A DNA stretch of 64,000 bases. Source: Cepaea nemoralis (taxonomy: Eukaryota > Mollusca > Gastropoda > Stylommatophora > Helicidae). Within the stretch, counting starts at the first letter, position 1. Each line of letters starts with the position of its first letter. Made by a program: the position numbers and the translations under genes. Shown one piece after another: positions 44,000 to 56,989 of this stretch. The notes beneath the pieces were generated by a model. The model made no database searches, was not told where the DNA came from, and saw only the letters and a list, made by a program, of their open reading frames with translations. The stretch spans positions 323,501-387,500 of the forward strand of contig JACEFZ010014610.1 of assembly GCA_014155875.1 (NCBI GenBank), read 5' to 3'.

Positions 44000-44047
<48 letters not shown>
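44000..44047. repeat. (AC)n microsatellite with short (AT)n
   Basis: About 38 bp of AC repeats and 10 bp of AT lie exactly between two LINE fragments. The tract may have grown from the tail of the left one. Confidence 0.96.
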
Positions 44048-44048
<1 letters not shown>

Positions 44049-44180
44049 GTGCACTCTCGTCGGGTTGCTCTCCGTCTGGGTGAATGGACCTCAGAGCCAC
44101 ATATTTTAACCCCGGGACTGCCACAGGGATCCGCAATCTCACCGGTGCTCTTTAACGTCTATACAAGCAAGATTGCAAAC
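44049..44180 (+). pseudogene. jockey-like LINE, piece 1: reverse transcriptase fingers/palm
   Basis: RRVALRLGEWTSEPHILTPG and LPQGSAISPVLFNVYTSKIA form the palm block before the catalytic box of jockey/R1-like LINEs. The piece ends at CAAAC (44176-44180), where an LTR-like element begins. Coding continues in frame from 46159. Confidence 0.85.
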
Positions 44181-44305
44181 TGTCGTATTATATATATGTG
44201 TCGTCCCTGGGGTGAGGGGAATCAACACCGACATTCTTTTAACTCCATATCAATATCTTGAGGATCTCCCAGCTTTCTGTCCACAACACCCCGTCAGTCC
44301 CTGGA

Positions 44306-44395
<90 letters not shown>

Positions 44396-46158
44396 TACTG
44401 AACCAAGCCCCCTCTCATTCTTTTCCCAAAACACACTACACAACACTGGCTCTAAAAAAAACAACATTTAGTTTAATAGAGAAAAGTGTCATGTATGTGC
44501 AAAGTGTATGTGTAGAATGTCTGTCGTATAATCTAGTGTGTATGTAGAGTCAGACCGAATAGCTCAGGAGCAAAGTCTGTTTCATCACTGTACTGGCCAC
44601 ACAACAGCACCATATATGATGGACAGAAGACCTCACCCAAATGATGTGTCTCTCAGGCCAAGTGTCGACTTCCTCCGATAGCTCTTGGACAATCCGGATG
44701 CTTGGTCATCAATAGTGGAAACAGTCCAATATTGATCATCAATCTAACACACACAGTGTAACTACTCTGTTCATAAAAATTCTGTGATCAGAGAATCCTA
44801 AAAATACTGTTACTGTCACTTTGGAAAACTCAATGTTAGTATTTAACTGTTCATAGGAATTCCCCAATTGTAACACACTTTGTTAATTGGTAATGATAGG
44901 AATTCACCAATTGTAACTCAAAATGTTAATTTTCCCGGTATTTATATCTACTAGTGTTCCTGGTACAGGTGTTATTGTCAGTGTCTTGATTTTACTGTGA
45001 TGTAAACTATCACTCAGGAAACACACTTAAATAACCATCGTTTCCTGCTCAGCAGAGGCCAGGTTCCTGCAGACCCTCTGGGTTATGGGCCCAGTGCAAA
45101 AGCCTCTTAGTAAACTCTGCCTTCAATGCTCGAGCCATGACTTTTCTTCTAGCTTCTTGGTAAACCTAGTGGAATCTGTTGAAGAGAGAACACACCTGGT
45201 GAGAGCAACCCGATTCCGACCTTTATTAGGTGAGTGTAGGCCGACGGCAGCACTCAGATATATAACAGAGAACCAACCTCTGTCATAAGGCCGAGGAGCT
45301 CATCACATCGGTCTGAGTCATGGTAAGACAAGGAAAGACTAAAGGAAAAGGGCAGAAACCCAGCAGATGCCCTACTGGAAGATCCTTCCATTTGACATTT
45401 CCCCCATCCCCCCAACCATCCTCAATCTCCCTAAATATTATCCCACTACATTGTCCTTAACTCACTGAGTTAAATGATATATCACACCAGCTAGTTTAAG
45501 CTACGCGATTGGCTACTGTTGCCGACGCTCTTATAATACGTTCTATCAACGCACATTACTACACTCGATTCCTAAGAATAATCTAATGTAGGTTTATTTC
45601 ATTAATTACCATATATTTATTCCGGTTTGAAAATTGGGACTACTAAATCACACGAAGGTAACATGTCCGCCAATGTAAATCGACAGAAGACACTGTAGTC
45701 CCTCTCCAGAATCGAACTCGGAATAACACACACGTCTTAGTTGTTTCACAACATTTGGTCGACTTCCCCAAAGTTGTTTATTCCACCGGTTTTAATAATG
45801 GGTCTGAGTGACGTCACAAAACTGTCCAGACACTAGACAGTCTAGAAGCTATTTTTCTCTCTCCATTTCCGAACTAATGTCAACAACTGACTGGCTGTCC
45901 CTTTCATCTGAGGAATCATCCCGGTACTTCAAAAAGTCTTACCGGTCTGTAATCTAGAGAATTCTTGTCCCCACAACAAAAGATCCTGCCGACCTACATC
46001 CAGACAGTCCGTCTACCACATCAAAGGATGGCTGCCGCCTGCAGATGAATGGCGCGATAGTCTTCCCTCGATCAACCACACATTAAAGGATGCCGGCTGT
46101 TTGTAGACGTTTGACGCAACATTCTGTCATCGATCGACCTCCAAGATTTTATGTGACA
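44181..46158 (+). mobile_element. LTR-like element A, TG...CA ends, 5-bp duplication CAAAC
   Basis: The element starts TGTCGTATTATATATATGTG and ends ATTTTATGTGACA. CAAAC precedes it (44176-44180) and follows it (46159-46163), and removal of element plus one CAAAC restores the LINE frame. It has no coding frame. It carries a (CT)n tract at 44309-44392 and a 433-bp segment (45175-45607) that is absent from its inverted sister at 46228. The class (solo LTR or other LTR-type derivative) is inferred from its ends and the duplication; the sense strand is not settled. Confidence 0.78.
44309..44392. repeat. (CT)n microsatellite inside LTR-like element A
   Basis: A pure CT run of about 84 bp. It occupies the same position in the element as the (GA)n tract of the inverted copy. 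Confidence 0.97.
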
Positions 46159-46227
46159 CAAACCTAGAATCACCAGGGGTTGGAAGGATACTAACATTTG
46201 CAGATGATATTCTTGCACATAGGCAGG
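46159..46227 (+). pseudogene. jockey-like LINE, piece 2: 69 bp with the catalytic FADD box
   Basis: Between the two LTR-like elements the plus strand reads SPGVGRILTFADDILAHRQ. This is the reverse transcriptase catalytic box (FADD). The upstream codons join piece 1 through CAAAC; the last codons (HRQ) lead into GRDREQTAQE of piece 3. One LINE is thus split twice within 69 bp. Confidence 0.88.
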
Positions 46228-47674
<1,447 letters not shown>

Positions 47675-49020
47675 AGGGGAGAGATAGGGAGCAAACAGCC
47701 CAGGAGCTACAAGCGACAGTAGATAAAGTGATTGACTGTTGCACTGAAATGAATGCTGTCATCCACCCGGAAAAGGCAGCTGTTTTGTGGTGCTCTCTGG
47801 ACAACAGGATTGTGAGAACTGATGTCCCAAGCCTCACGATAGATGGCAGAAGCGTCAACTGAAAGAACAAACTGAAGTATCTGGGAATCACATTTGACAG
47901 AAGCCTGTTCTTCAAGGACCATGTGGAGACGGTTGTGACAAGATCTCAAAAGGGACTCAACGCACTTAAAACTATGGCTGCAATGGACACAGAGCAGAGA
48001 ATGCTTTTCACACTATACCAGCACTTGATCCTCTCAGTGATTGATTATGTACTAGGACTGCTCACTGTCTCAAAGAGTCAGTTGGTGAAATTAGAGCTCA
48101 TACAGAACGAAGCTACGCGGGTCATTCTGGGATGCACCAGAGACACCCCAGCAGTATGTATGCGTTACATCCTTGGTTTGCCGACTGTTGCTGGTAGGCT
48201 CAAGGTGATGCAGGCGAAGGCATTCCTCAGAGTAGTTGCTGACACAGACCACCCGTTGCATGAGGCGCTTGATGCAGTTAAGGGTCAGCGACTGATAAGA
48301 GGGAAATCATGTATGGCTCAGGCGGAGGATACGATCAGACAGGCGTGCATCTTGGAGAACATTAGGCGAGGAGAGGAGTGGGTGAGAGTGCCAGCGGAGC
48401 AGTCAGACGTGTGCAGAGTTATAATCACATTGAGCCGGGAGTGCAGGGAGTGGCCAGCAGGGGCCACGGAAGTGGAAATCCATCAACTAATTCAGGATAA
48501 TGCTCGCCTGGATGATGTGATTATATACACAGATTGTTCGATGTTGAGAGGCTGGAGAAGTGCCTGGGGGTTCTTAGCAAAGGCTAATGGTCGACGTTTG
48601 ATGTAGGAGAGCCTGGCATATGATACCACAACATCTAGCTTAAGAATGGAGGTGGGGGCGGTCAGTGCAGCTTTCCGATGGATGGAGAAAGCGATACACA
48701 CACACATCGTGATTGTAACAGACTCAGAAACCATGCTGAGTAGGGTGAGGACAGGCAAGCCTCGTGCAGAGTGGCTTGCTTCGCTTCGGTGCTGGGGAAT
48801 GGACAGGCGGACAGATTGGCTGGCTCTGCAAAACCTGGTGGAGTATTGATGCATGATAAGGCAGACGTGGTTGCGGCCTTGTGGGAGCATGTGTACAACT
48901 CGGAGGAGCAAATGGATCACCATGGTCTGGCAAGAATGCGACAGCGAGGGGTCTCGAGGAGATCTGACCGACGATCGACGCTTAGAGGAAAGGCGAGACG
49001 GACATATAATCAGATTGCTA
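47675..49020 (+). pseudogene. jockey-like LINE, piece 3: thumb region and RNase H, broken
   Basis: After the LTR-like element the frame continues GRDREQTAQELQATVDKVID, NAVIHPEKAAVLWCSLDN, LKYLGITFDRSLFFKDHVET, LKTMAAMDTEQRMLFTLYQH and LELIQNEATRVILGCTRDTP. An RNase H domain follows: VIIYTDCSMLRGWRSAWGFL (usual DGS replaced by DCS), TTTSSLRMEVGAVSAAFRWM with Glu, IVIVTDSETM with Asp, and in a shifted frame GNGQADRLAGSAKPG. Part of the segment before GNGQAD, including the PGHAG motif, is deleted. Two stops and one shift show it is dead. The 3' end runs into (GT)n at 49029. Confidence 0.87.
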
Positions 49021-49028
49021 CTGGTACT

Positions 49029-49035
49029 ATTAGTG

Positions 49036-49117
<82 letters not shown>
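49029..49117. repeat. (GT)n microsatellite at the 3' end of a LINE
   Basis: About 85 bp of GT directly follow CTACTGGTACTATTAGTGTT. Confidence 0.97.
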
Positions 49118-49395
49118 CGATCTTAGAAAAAGCCTGGGACGAGTGCTAATATACTTAGTGATTTTAAGGCCAGCAGAGGATGGTATTAAAAACTCAAGAG
49201 GCGCACTGACATACACAAGACAAGAAGCCCAAGAAGGGAATTGACCCCAGATAGTGGTGATACCTAAGGTCCTTATAGAGGGGGATTCCCCTTCCAAACA
49301 ATAATATCTGCATCTCTCTCTTCCCTCCTCGCTGTCTTCCATACGGCAAGAAGAGTCTTCAGAAGGGTAAATTTCATGTTTAATGTTCATTTATT
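49118..49395. other. no recognisable gene, possibly LINE 3' untranslated sequence
   Basis: It follows the LINE on the same strand and has no coding motif. Confidence 0.35.
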
Positions 49396-49404
49396 ATTAT
49401 ATTT

Positions 49405-49648
49405 TTTTTAGTTGCGTATCCTTTACAGCACGTTGCAGTTAACACCAGCATTTTACCGCCGCTGTTGATGTGTTGGCAAGTTTACGTTCAGTAGTTTGCC
49501 ATTGCTTTCTGAACGACCGGCTCCCATATCAACACGTTAAAACCAGCACGACACAGTCTGCTGCCAAATCGGTCACCGCTGTGTTTCGTACGCGGGTAAG
49601 CAGCATTACGAATCGCGTTCGAATGCCCATTGCCACGGAGACCTTTAC
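49405..49648 (-). mobile_element. tRNA-derived SINE (family A)
   Basis: GTTGCGTATCCTTTACAGCA, CCGCTGTTGATGTGTTGGCA, TTTGCCATTGCTTTCTGAAC and a degraded box B (GTTTCGTACGCGGG) follow the order of the 12825 copy. Confidence 0.8.
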
Positions 49649-49851
49649 ATTAGTCTTTTATATTAATTTCTTATTGTTTTAGTATTAAAGACTATATTTA
49701 TTCTTTATAAAATGTGTTTTTGTTATGTGTTTTGCAGTGTCTAGAACGAATTAATTGGATTTACATTGATTCATATGAAAATAATTGCCTCGGTTGTCGT
49801 CGGTTTCAGATTTCACCGATTTTTTTCGGACGGATTATTGGCGAAAACCGA

Positions 49852-49968
<117 letters not shown>

Positions 49969-50077
49969 GATCATCATTTATTAAGGTTTAGTCTCCTGTC
50001 CTCCATTCATGTGCTAGTATATTTAATCAGGTACTTGATGATCATAGTTAAAAAGACCAATAAAATGCATGTACAGC

Positions 50078-50292
50078 TAGTTACATGTTCCTCACAGGAC
50101 GCCGCAATCAACCATGAGTGTCATTTACAAGGCAATGTTACTTTCAGTAGCTTTCCATTGCTTTCTGAACAGTCGACGCGCATACCTTTGCAAAAATCAA
50201 CGTAAAGCTTTATGCTCATAAATCGCCTGCGCGTGATACCGAACCAGGTGTGACGTATAGTGAAACAGTCTTCACTACCCCTTAGCCACAGC
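50078..50292 (-). mobile_element. tRNA-derived SINE (family A), diverged
   Basis: GTTACATGTTCCTCACAGGA, TTTCCATTGCTTTCTGAACA and ACCCCTTAGCCACAGC (box A region, antisense) are in the family order. Box B is weak (GATACCGAACC). Confidence 0.65.
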
Positions 50293-50294
50293 CG

Positions 50295-51045
50295 ACAACA
50301 TCAAACACCAACTTCCAGGTAACAGTATGGACTTCAGGCACGTAGGCCACGTGAACCTATTTTCACTTTTCTGCACTCCCGTTAAATAATAATAGTATAC
50401 TGACACGCCTAACCGCATCAAGCAGCAACTTTTTGACTTCCACGCAGTTCTGTCAATGAAATTATTATCAGCCACTACATGACAAAAGTGCGCGCGCTGT
50501 AACATGAATGGGGGAGTTCAGACACTACGTGCAGACTAGCATTGAACGACTGTATAGCGTGATGGATCGATCCACGAACTGGGCTCACTAGGGGAAGATT
50601 ATAAACTTCCTAAACCCCGGGAGACATGTAGGTTAAGTATGGGGCGACTAGTCTGTCATTTTGTGTTCTTTTCACATTCAGCAAGGGAGTGACAATGAAA
50701 TAATACATACAGTAAAAAATAATGTTGCGTAACCGATAATTTTGTCATAATGAAACGTCAGATTATGACCTAGTTTGGCAATGTAATTTCTCACGATTCC
50801 CTGTCGAAAACAATTATCTTACACAGAGTTAATGACAGCCTGCGAATTTGAAAAGAAAATAAATCTTGATTAATGACATTAACTCTTTATATGTCAGGCA
50901 ATTAAACACTACACATCTTTCGGACATCGATTAGTCCTAATCTGATTATTTGATTCTGAAATTTAGACAAGTTATCACACCATGAACACGCACACGGGTA
51001 TTATTGTATGCCTTAATGTAGTCACTGTAGGTCTTCCCCGTGTTT
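50295..51045. other. no recognisable gene
   Basis: No motif or repeat identified. Confidence 0.4.
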
Positions 51046-51049
51046 ATAA

Positions 51050-51345
51050 ATGGCATCTCATTGCTGATGGAGGCTAATCGCCGCATTAAACAACATTTCT
51101 ACCGTCTTTGGGTGAGTTTTTTTTCCCATATTGTCTACTTATTGTCCACGCTTCACATCTGTACAAAAGTAAAGGTTCTATGTAGCACTTCAACACTATT
51201 TTTCTTATTGCAATTGAGATATATCTATCTATTGGATAGTATTTTATTGGGCAGTATTTTACCACGTTGAAAAAGGCTACCTTCGGGATTCTTGTTCTAA
51301 TCTTGTTATAATGATTGCTACCTTGAATCATTTGATTATAATCAA
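51050..51345 (-). pseudogene. RTE-type LINE fragment
   Basis: The minus strand reads IRTRIPKVAFFNVVKY, RKIVLKCYIEPLLLYRCEAW and TISRQYGKK, matching the block RTRITTAKVAFFKMENI and FVLLYRHEGWTMSR at 5945-6100. About 80 residues of the post-catalytic region remain. Confidence 0.75.
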
Positions 51346-51349
51346 TTGA

Positions 51350-51650
51350 TATCCAACGGTGCTATTTATATTTATAACAACAAAAAACAAATTAATAGTT
51401 CAGATCAGAAGAGGAGCTAAAGAAGCAAGTTGGATGCTCCTGTTCAAAGAGGGAAGACATTTTACAACTTTTTTGTTTGCAATGAAAAGGATCATCACAG
51501 GAATTGACATGCAACAGGGCAAAATGAAGAGGAACATGTTTGGTCGGTGGCGCTACAAACTCCAGCCATCTATGACAGCAACAGCTAACGGTTGACAGAG
51601 CATGAAAGCAGTTGCTCGCATCACAAATATCCTTCTAAACTCCGCGTACA
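51350..51650. other. no recognisable gene
   Basis: A 78-codon plus-strand frame (51359-51595) is open but matches nothing I know. Confidence 0.35.
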
Positions 51651-51654
51651 TGAC

Positions 51655-52128
51655 GAAGACTTGAGGCGCAAGCCCTACATTCCTGTAGATGGACGGTCAT
51701 CGAAGACTTGAGTTGCAAGCCCCACATCTCTGTAGATGGGCGGCCAACGAAGACTTGAGTTGTAAGCCCAACATCTCTGTAGATGGGCGGCCAACGAAGA
51801 ATTGAGTTATAAACCCAAGAGCTCTGTAAATGGGCGGCCAACGAAGACTTGAGTTGCGAGCCCCATAGCTCTATAGATGGGCGGCCAACGAAGACTTGAG
51901 TTGTAAGCCCTACATTCCTGTAGACGGACGTCCAACGAAGACTTGAGTTGTAAGCCCTACATCTCTGTAGATGGGCGGCCAACAAAGAATTGAGTTATAA
52001 ACCCAAGAGCTCTGTAAATGGGCGGCCAACGAAGACTTGAGTTGCGAGCCGCATAGCTCTATAGATGGCACGGCCAACGAAGACTTGAGTTGTAAGCCCC
52101 ACATCTCTGTAGATGAACGGCCAAAGCC
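51655..52128. repeat. 47-bp minisatellite, about 10 copies, with 188-bp higher-order unit
   Basis: The unit includes TGTAGATGGGCGGCCAACGA and AGACTTGAGTTGTAAGCCC. A distinctive variant with AATTGAGTTATAAACCCAAG occurs at 51800 and 51988, 188 bp apart (four units), and its neighbours also repeat. The sequence is unrelated to the satellite at 13-17 kb despite the same unit length. Confidence 0.94.
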
Positions 52129-52129
52129 G

Positions 52130-53730
52130 TGGCCTGCTGTCTTAAATCTGCCTGAGTATTTTGTGTGTTTGTTCGTTTGTTTGTTTATGTGTTTGATTTC
52201 TTCGGCCTAGGTCTGTGTGCTGTTATTACTTGCTACTGCTCAGTTAGGACCCATATTTGATGTGTATTTGTTTCCCTCTGTTAGTTGCCAAGACTCAGAG
52301 CAGACATACATGTTTCAATCTCTATCAAAGGATCTTCAGTTGCTATTGTTTCCGCATGTTTTGGGTCCTGTTGTAAGAGAACAGTATGAGAGTATAATCA
52401 CTCGCCACGACATTTCATAGATAGTCAAAATTTCTCTTGGTCGCATGTGTTACCACTCTGGGGTCACTGCTCGGTGTGCCTGACCCGGTCGGGAACAACC
52501 TGTCACAGACGTCACGCTGTTTTTAAACTTCCTACACCACTCTTACACTTGCTGGACTGACTGGCATGCATCGTCATACTGGACTTAATTCTCCGATGCA
52601 TTTCTTTAGATTTCACCCCTTCACGGGGGGGGGGGGGGGGGAAAAACGGATAACAGAACGCTGCTCTTCACTGGTGCATGTCAAAAGTGGTGCGCCATCT
52701 TTAAACTGTCCTTTTGACATCATCGTGTTCGTCTGCATCGTGATGTCACGTGCTTAACACTCTTGATATGCTTAACAACAACATTGACAGGTTATAAGAC
52801 AATTTCATGGTTATTGTAATTTCTATCACATTTTTTTAGGTTTTCTTTTGAAGCCCCCTCGTATATGGCGGTTTCATTCTGGAGAATATTTAATGTCTCT
52901 TAGTTGCGCACCTGCAGGGATATTATCTTCTCTATTTACTGCATTCTAGATAACCATCTCATAACAAAAGCAAATAACTGGTGCACCCAGCGAACAAGCA
53001 GGTCAAAAGAAAGCAAATATAATTACCTGTTTTTTATTTCACAAGAATGATGCGCAAACGGGTCTTTCGTCAACACTAAAGTGTCGCCCCAATGTCTGAG
53101 GGCTCATTAATTATGTTGAGCTTCTTGAACTTACCAGGTTGAGCAAATGATGACCTGCATTGTGAAATAACATGGTCGGTTCAAGTCTACGGAGTTAAGA
53201 CCTGGTGCTGACAACTTGGCATAACTCTGATGTTGATTCCTACTTAGGAGACCCCGGTTAACGGGGTTGTGGGCGGCTGTGAGAGCTGTAGAAGAGGTTA
53301 GGCGTCATTTCTTGGCATACCTAGCGCACATTGTGGTATGCAACCATCGTGGTTCAGATAGGTCAATGGGCTAGTGGTTCTGTGGGGTCACTGATGAAAG
53401 GGTTAAGTGGTGGCGTTGGTTCAATGGTTCAGAGTTGTCGGTGTCCAGTTGGTCAGAGGGAATCATGATGCAGTGTTTCCAGTGGATCTTATGACTTAAT
53501 GATCAAATGTTTCTTCGGGTGGTCGGTGCTTCAGTAGCCCAGTAATGATCCAGTGATTCAGAAGGGTTTCAATGATTCATATCATTTGCTGGTCAATTGG
53601 CTCAAAGGGATCAGTGGTCCAGAAGGATGTATGGTTTAGTTGTAGTCAGTAGTTGAGAGATATAGGGGGATAGGTGTCAAGGAGGTCCAGAAAAATCAAA
53701 GTATGTAAATGGTATAGAATATAAGTCCAC
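52130..53730. other. no recognisable gene; poly-G at 52626-52641
   Basis: About 1.6 kb without coding or transposon motifs. From about 53380 rightward TCAGTGGT/CAGAGG-type words become frequent, grading into the next minisatellite. Confidence 0.4.
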
Positions 53731-53734
53731 ATAT

Positions 53735-54195
53735 TCAGAGGTTTAGAAGATTCAGTGGTCCAGAGGTACAGAAGGGTCAGTGGTTAAGATGTACAGAAGG
53801 GTCAGTGGTCAAGCGGTACCCAAGTGTCAGTAGTCTAGAAGTACAGAAGAGTCCCCATTGTTGTAATACAGAACGTTCAATTGTTAAGAGGTACAAAGCG
53901 ACATTGAATTAGAGGTACAAATAGTCAATAGTTTAGAGGTATAGAATGGTCAGTGGTTCAAAGATACAGAAGGGTCACTAGTCTGTAAGTATAGTAGGCT
54001 CAGTCGTTTAGTTGTACAGAAGGGTCAGTCGTTTAGAATTACAGAATGATCAGTAATCTTGAAGTACAGAATGGTTAGTAATCTTGAAGTACAAAATGGT
54101 CAGTAATCATGAAGTAAAGAATGGTCAGTAATCTTGAAGTACAGAATGGTTAGTAATCTTGAAGTTTAGAATGGTCAGTGATGCAGAGTTTAGGA
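53735..54195. repeat. 25-bp degenerate minisatellite, about 18 copies
   Basis: Units such as CAGAAGGGTCAGTGGTTAAG followed by ATGTA recur about every 25 bp. The rightmost five (54040-54170, AGAATGGTCAGTAATCTTGA) are the most alike, suggesting that the right end is younger. Confidence 0.9.
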
Positions 54196-54199
54196 TGCC

Positions 54200-54945
54200 A
54201 ATCTCTCACATCTTGAAATATGACTTCTTGACTCCAGTAAGGCTATCACCTATACGAGGTCACAGAAACAAAACGATCCCTCATACCAACAAGGAACATC
54301 CAAGAGAACCTGATTTTCAACTTTAACTACTGTGACTCATCACAGTGGACACCGCCAACAATAACAAACAGCATACAATACTTTTACTTTGTTGTTTCTT
54401 CAAAGTTTTCGTTGCATTTCCGACATATTTTATAGTACATTAGAGTCAACTAACATCTTGTCCTCACCTAATGCCGCGCAACGTACTTATTTTAATTTCA
54501 AGTTATTGCGTCTGTGACAGCCAGAGAATGATTTTTCAACATTGGCATTTCGACACGAAAAAATCTGGACGTGTCTCCCAACACGTAGCTAGCCGTTTCA
54601 TTTCCTGTGGCTGGGCCAGTGTGACTTGCCCAATTGTCAACTGGCACGAAATAAATAACATTTCAACAGGACAGTTAACTCAACGGTCCCTACCTAATGT
54701 AAAAATGGGGGATGGTGAGAGAGAGGGGGGGGGGGGGGGGATGGGTTGTGTGTGGTGTCGATAACTTAACTCGTTGTAGCGTCCGTATGCTATCACCTGG
54801 CTTGTTTCTATCAAGTATTTTGTGATTGTCAATATGGCATTAGGAAGCAATATTTTTGGTGTACACAATGTATGTCAATCTACCGAAAGAAAATTATATC
54901 TTGCTTACTCCTTGAAATCATCGTTTGCTCTAGATTGGAACACAA
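54200..54945. other. no recognisable gene
   Basis: It holds a poly-G tract at 54725-54740 preceded by (GA)n-like AGAGAGAGGG. No motif was found. Confidence 0.4.
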
Positions 54946-54946
54946 A

Positions 54947-54949
<3 letters not shown>

Positions 54950-54996
<47 letters not shown>

Positions 54997-55135
54997 ATGT
55001 AAGACAGATAGCCTGCTTACTTTATACAGCTAGCTTCTATTAATTACATATTCTACACACATACACACACGCGCGCACGTACGCACAAAACACGCACAAG
55101 CGGCGCGCGCACGCACGCACACCCGCACACACTAT
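54950..55135. repeat. (GT)n followed by an (AC/GC)-rich tract in mirror composition
   Basis: GT repeats at 54951-54998 are followed, after about 55 bp, by ACACACGCGCGCACGTACGC-type sequence at 55055-55130. The two can pair as an imperfect inverted repeat, and the alternating purine-pyrimidine run could favour Z-DNA. Confidence 0.85.
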
Positions 55136-55139
55136 GGCT

Positions 55140-55535
55140 TTCGCAAAGGTAGCCAGACTTATCTTCAAACCCTATCCATTTCATTGTAGTCACCATGAAA
55201 GGCAGTTAAGTGACGCAACACCCCATTACAGAAGTGTCATGCCAACTATCTAGCATTTGTCGTCTGAAAGGAGATGGACACCGCGGAACGTGTCTCCTGC
55301 TCGTGGTATTACCACAAGTTTTAAATGACACTGACTGTTGTTTTCATCAAAGCACTGGCAAAAGCCTCACGTGCGTTGTTGAGATGAATGAGTTTTTGGA
55401 TGGTTTGTATAAGTATAGTGTGCATTAGGCAGATGGTACTCATGAGATCTGGCTCCTGGGACAAATGTTGCAAATTCTTTGGACTGCCAGAGTAACTAAT
55501 AACGATTGCCAGGAAGAGGCTAATGACACTTGACC
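55140..55535. other. no recognisable gene
   Basis: Short open frames only. Confidence 0.35.
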
Positions 55536-55544
55536 ATTATAGAC

Positions 55545-55965
<421 letters not shown>

Positions 55966-56179
55966 ATAATAAAAACGTCCCTACCCTTTCCTATTTTATT
56001 GACTCCCTTAAAAATAAACAACCCCTTTCAATTACTGTTTAAGTAACTTACTTAATGTAGGAGAAAATAAAACAGCGATAGACTGACCGTGGCAGCTTAA
56101 TGTATTTGGCTTTATTTTTTTCCCGTACCTGGCCAATCCCGGCGAGTGGGAAAACAAAGACTGAAGCGGCCATTTCTAG

Positions 56180-56985
56180 TCAAGAGAGCACACAAGAAAG
56201 TCGACCTTTCCCTTCGGGGAGAAGGTATTTTGCCTTAGAAATATATCAGTCTCTGCAACTATTGGTATGTTATATCTACATTATTAAAATGTATTCATGT
56301 ATTTTTATAAAGTACATATACCAGTGTGTTAATTAAGAATTAATTAGAATGATAATTCAACAGTTCTTGTAAGCTAGAGTCTGATTTTATTTTTACCAAT
56401 GAAGCACATGTTCCGCCACGCTGTAATTTTTCCTATGTCTTACAATTTCAAATCCCTATGTTAATATCTTTTATAGGCAGTATGAACTTATATCTAACTA
56501 ATAGTGCCTAACCTATAAATATGTGTACTGTAGAGTATCAACTCTCATGTCAGAAACTCTTTTCAATTTAGGAAAGACTCCTGATTCATACTTCAGAGAA
56601 GAAAACTCGTTTCTGCCAATTTCATAGTCCTATGACAAATAACTTCTATGCAATGGAACTATATATCCCTATTGATGCTTAGAAATCTGCAAATAATTTA
56701 TGTACTGTAGAGATTGGACTTTAAAAGAAACATTTTCTCAATGTAGGTGCAGACTCTTGATTTCATACTGCACAAGTAGAGAACTGGTGTCTGCCACTTT
56801 CAAATATCCTATGTAGTGAAAAAGGCACTGGTAAGGATGTCTCTGAACTTGTTTTATCCATGCGGGGACATATAAATGATTACGCATATTCCTGACTCTT
56901 ACTTAGTCAGGGGATAAAATATTTTGCCACATTATAATCTGTAACTTGGAAATATAGTGCTAAATTTTAGTACCATCCTTTTGCT
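56180..56985. repeat. degenerate tandem repeat, unit about 177 bp, 3-5 copies
   Basis: TGTACTGTAGAG occurs at 56524 and 56701 (177 bp apart), and blocks like GAAAACTCGTTTCTGCCAAT or AGAACTGGTGTCTGCCACTT followed by TCCTATG repeat at the same spacing. Weaker copies of the TTTTGCC.../TTCCGCC... block lie at about 56225, 56400 and 56925. Divergence is high, so copy number is uncertain. Confidence 0.65.
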
Positions 56986-56989
56986 AACA

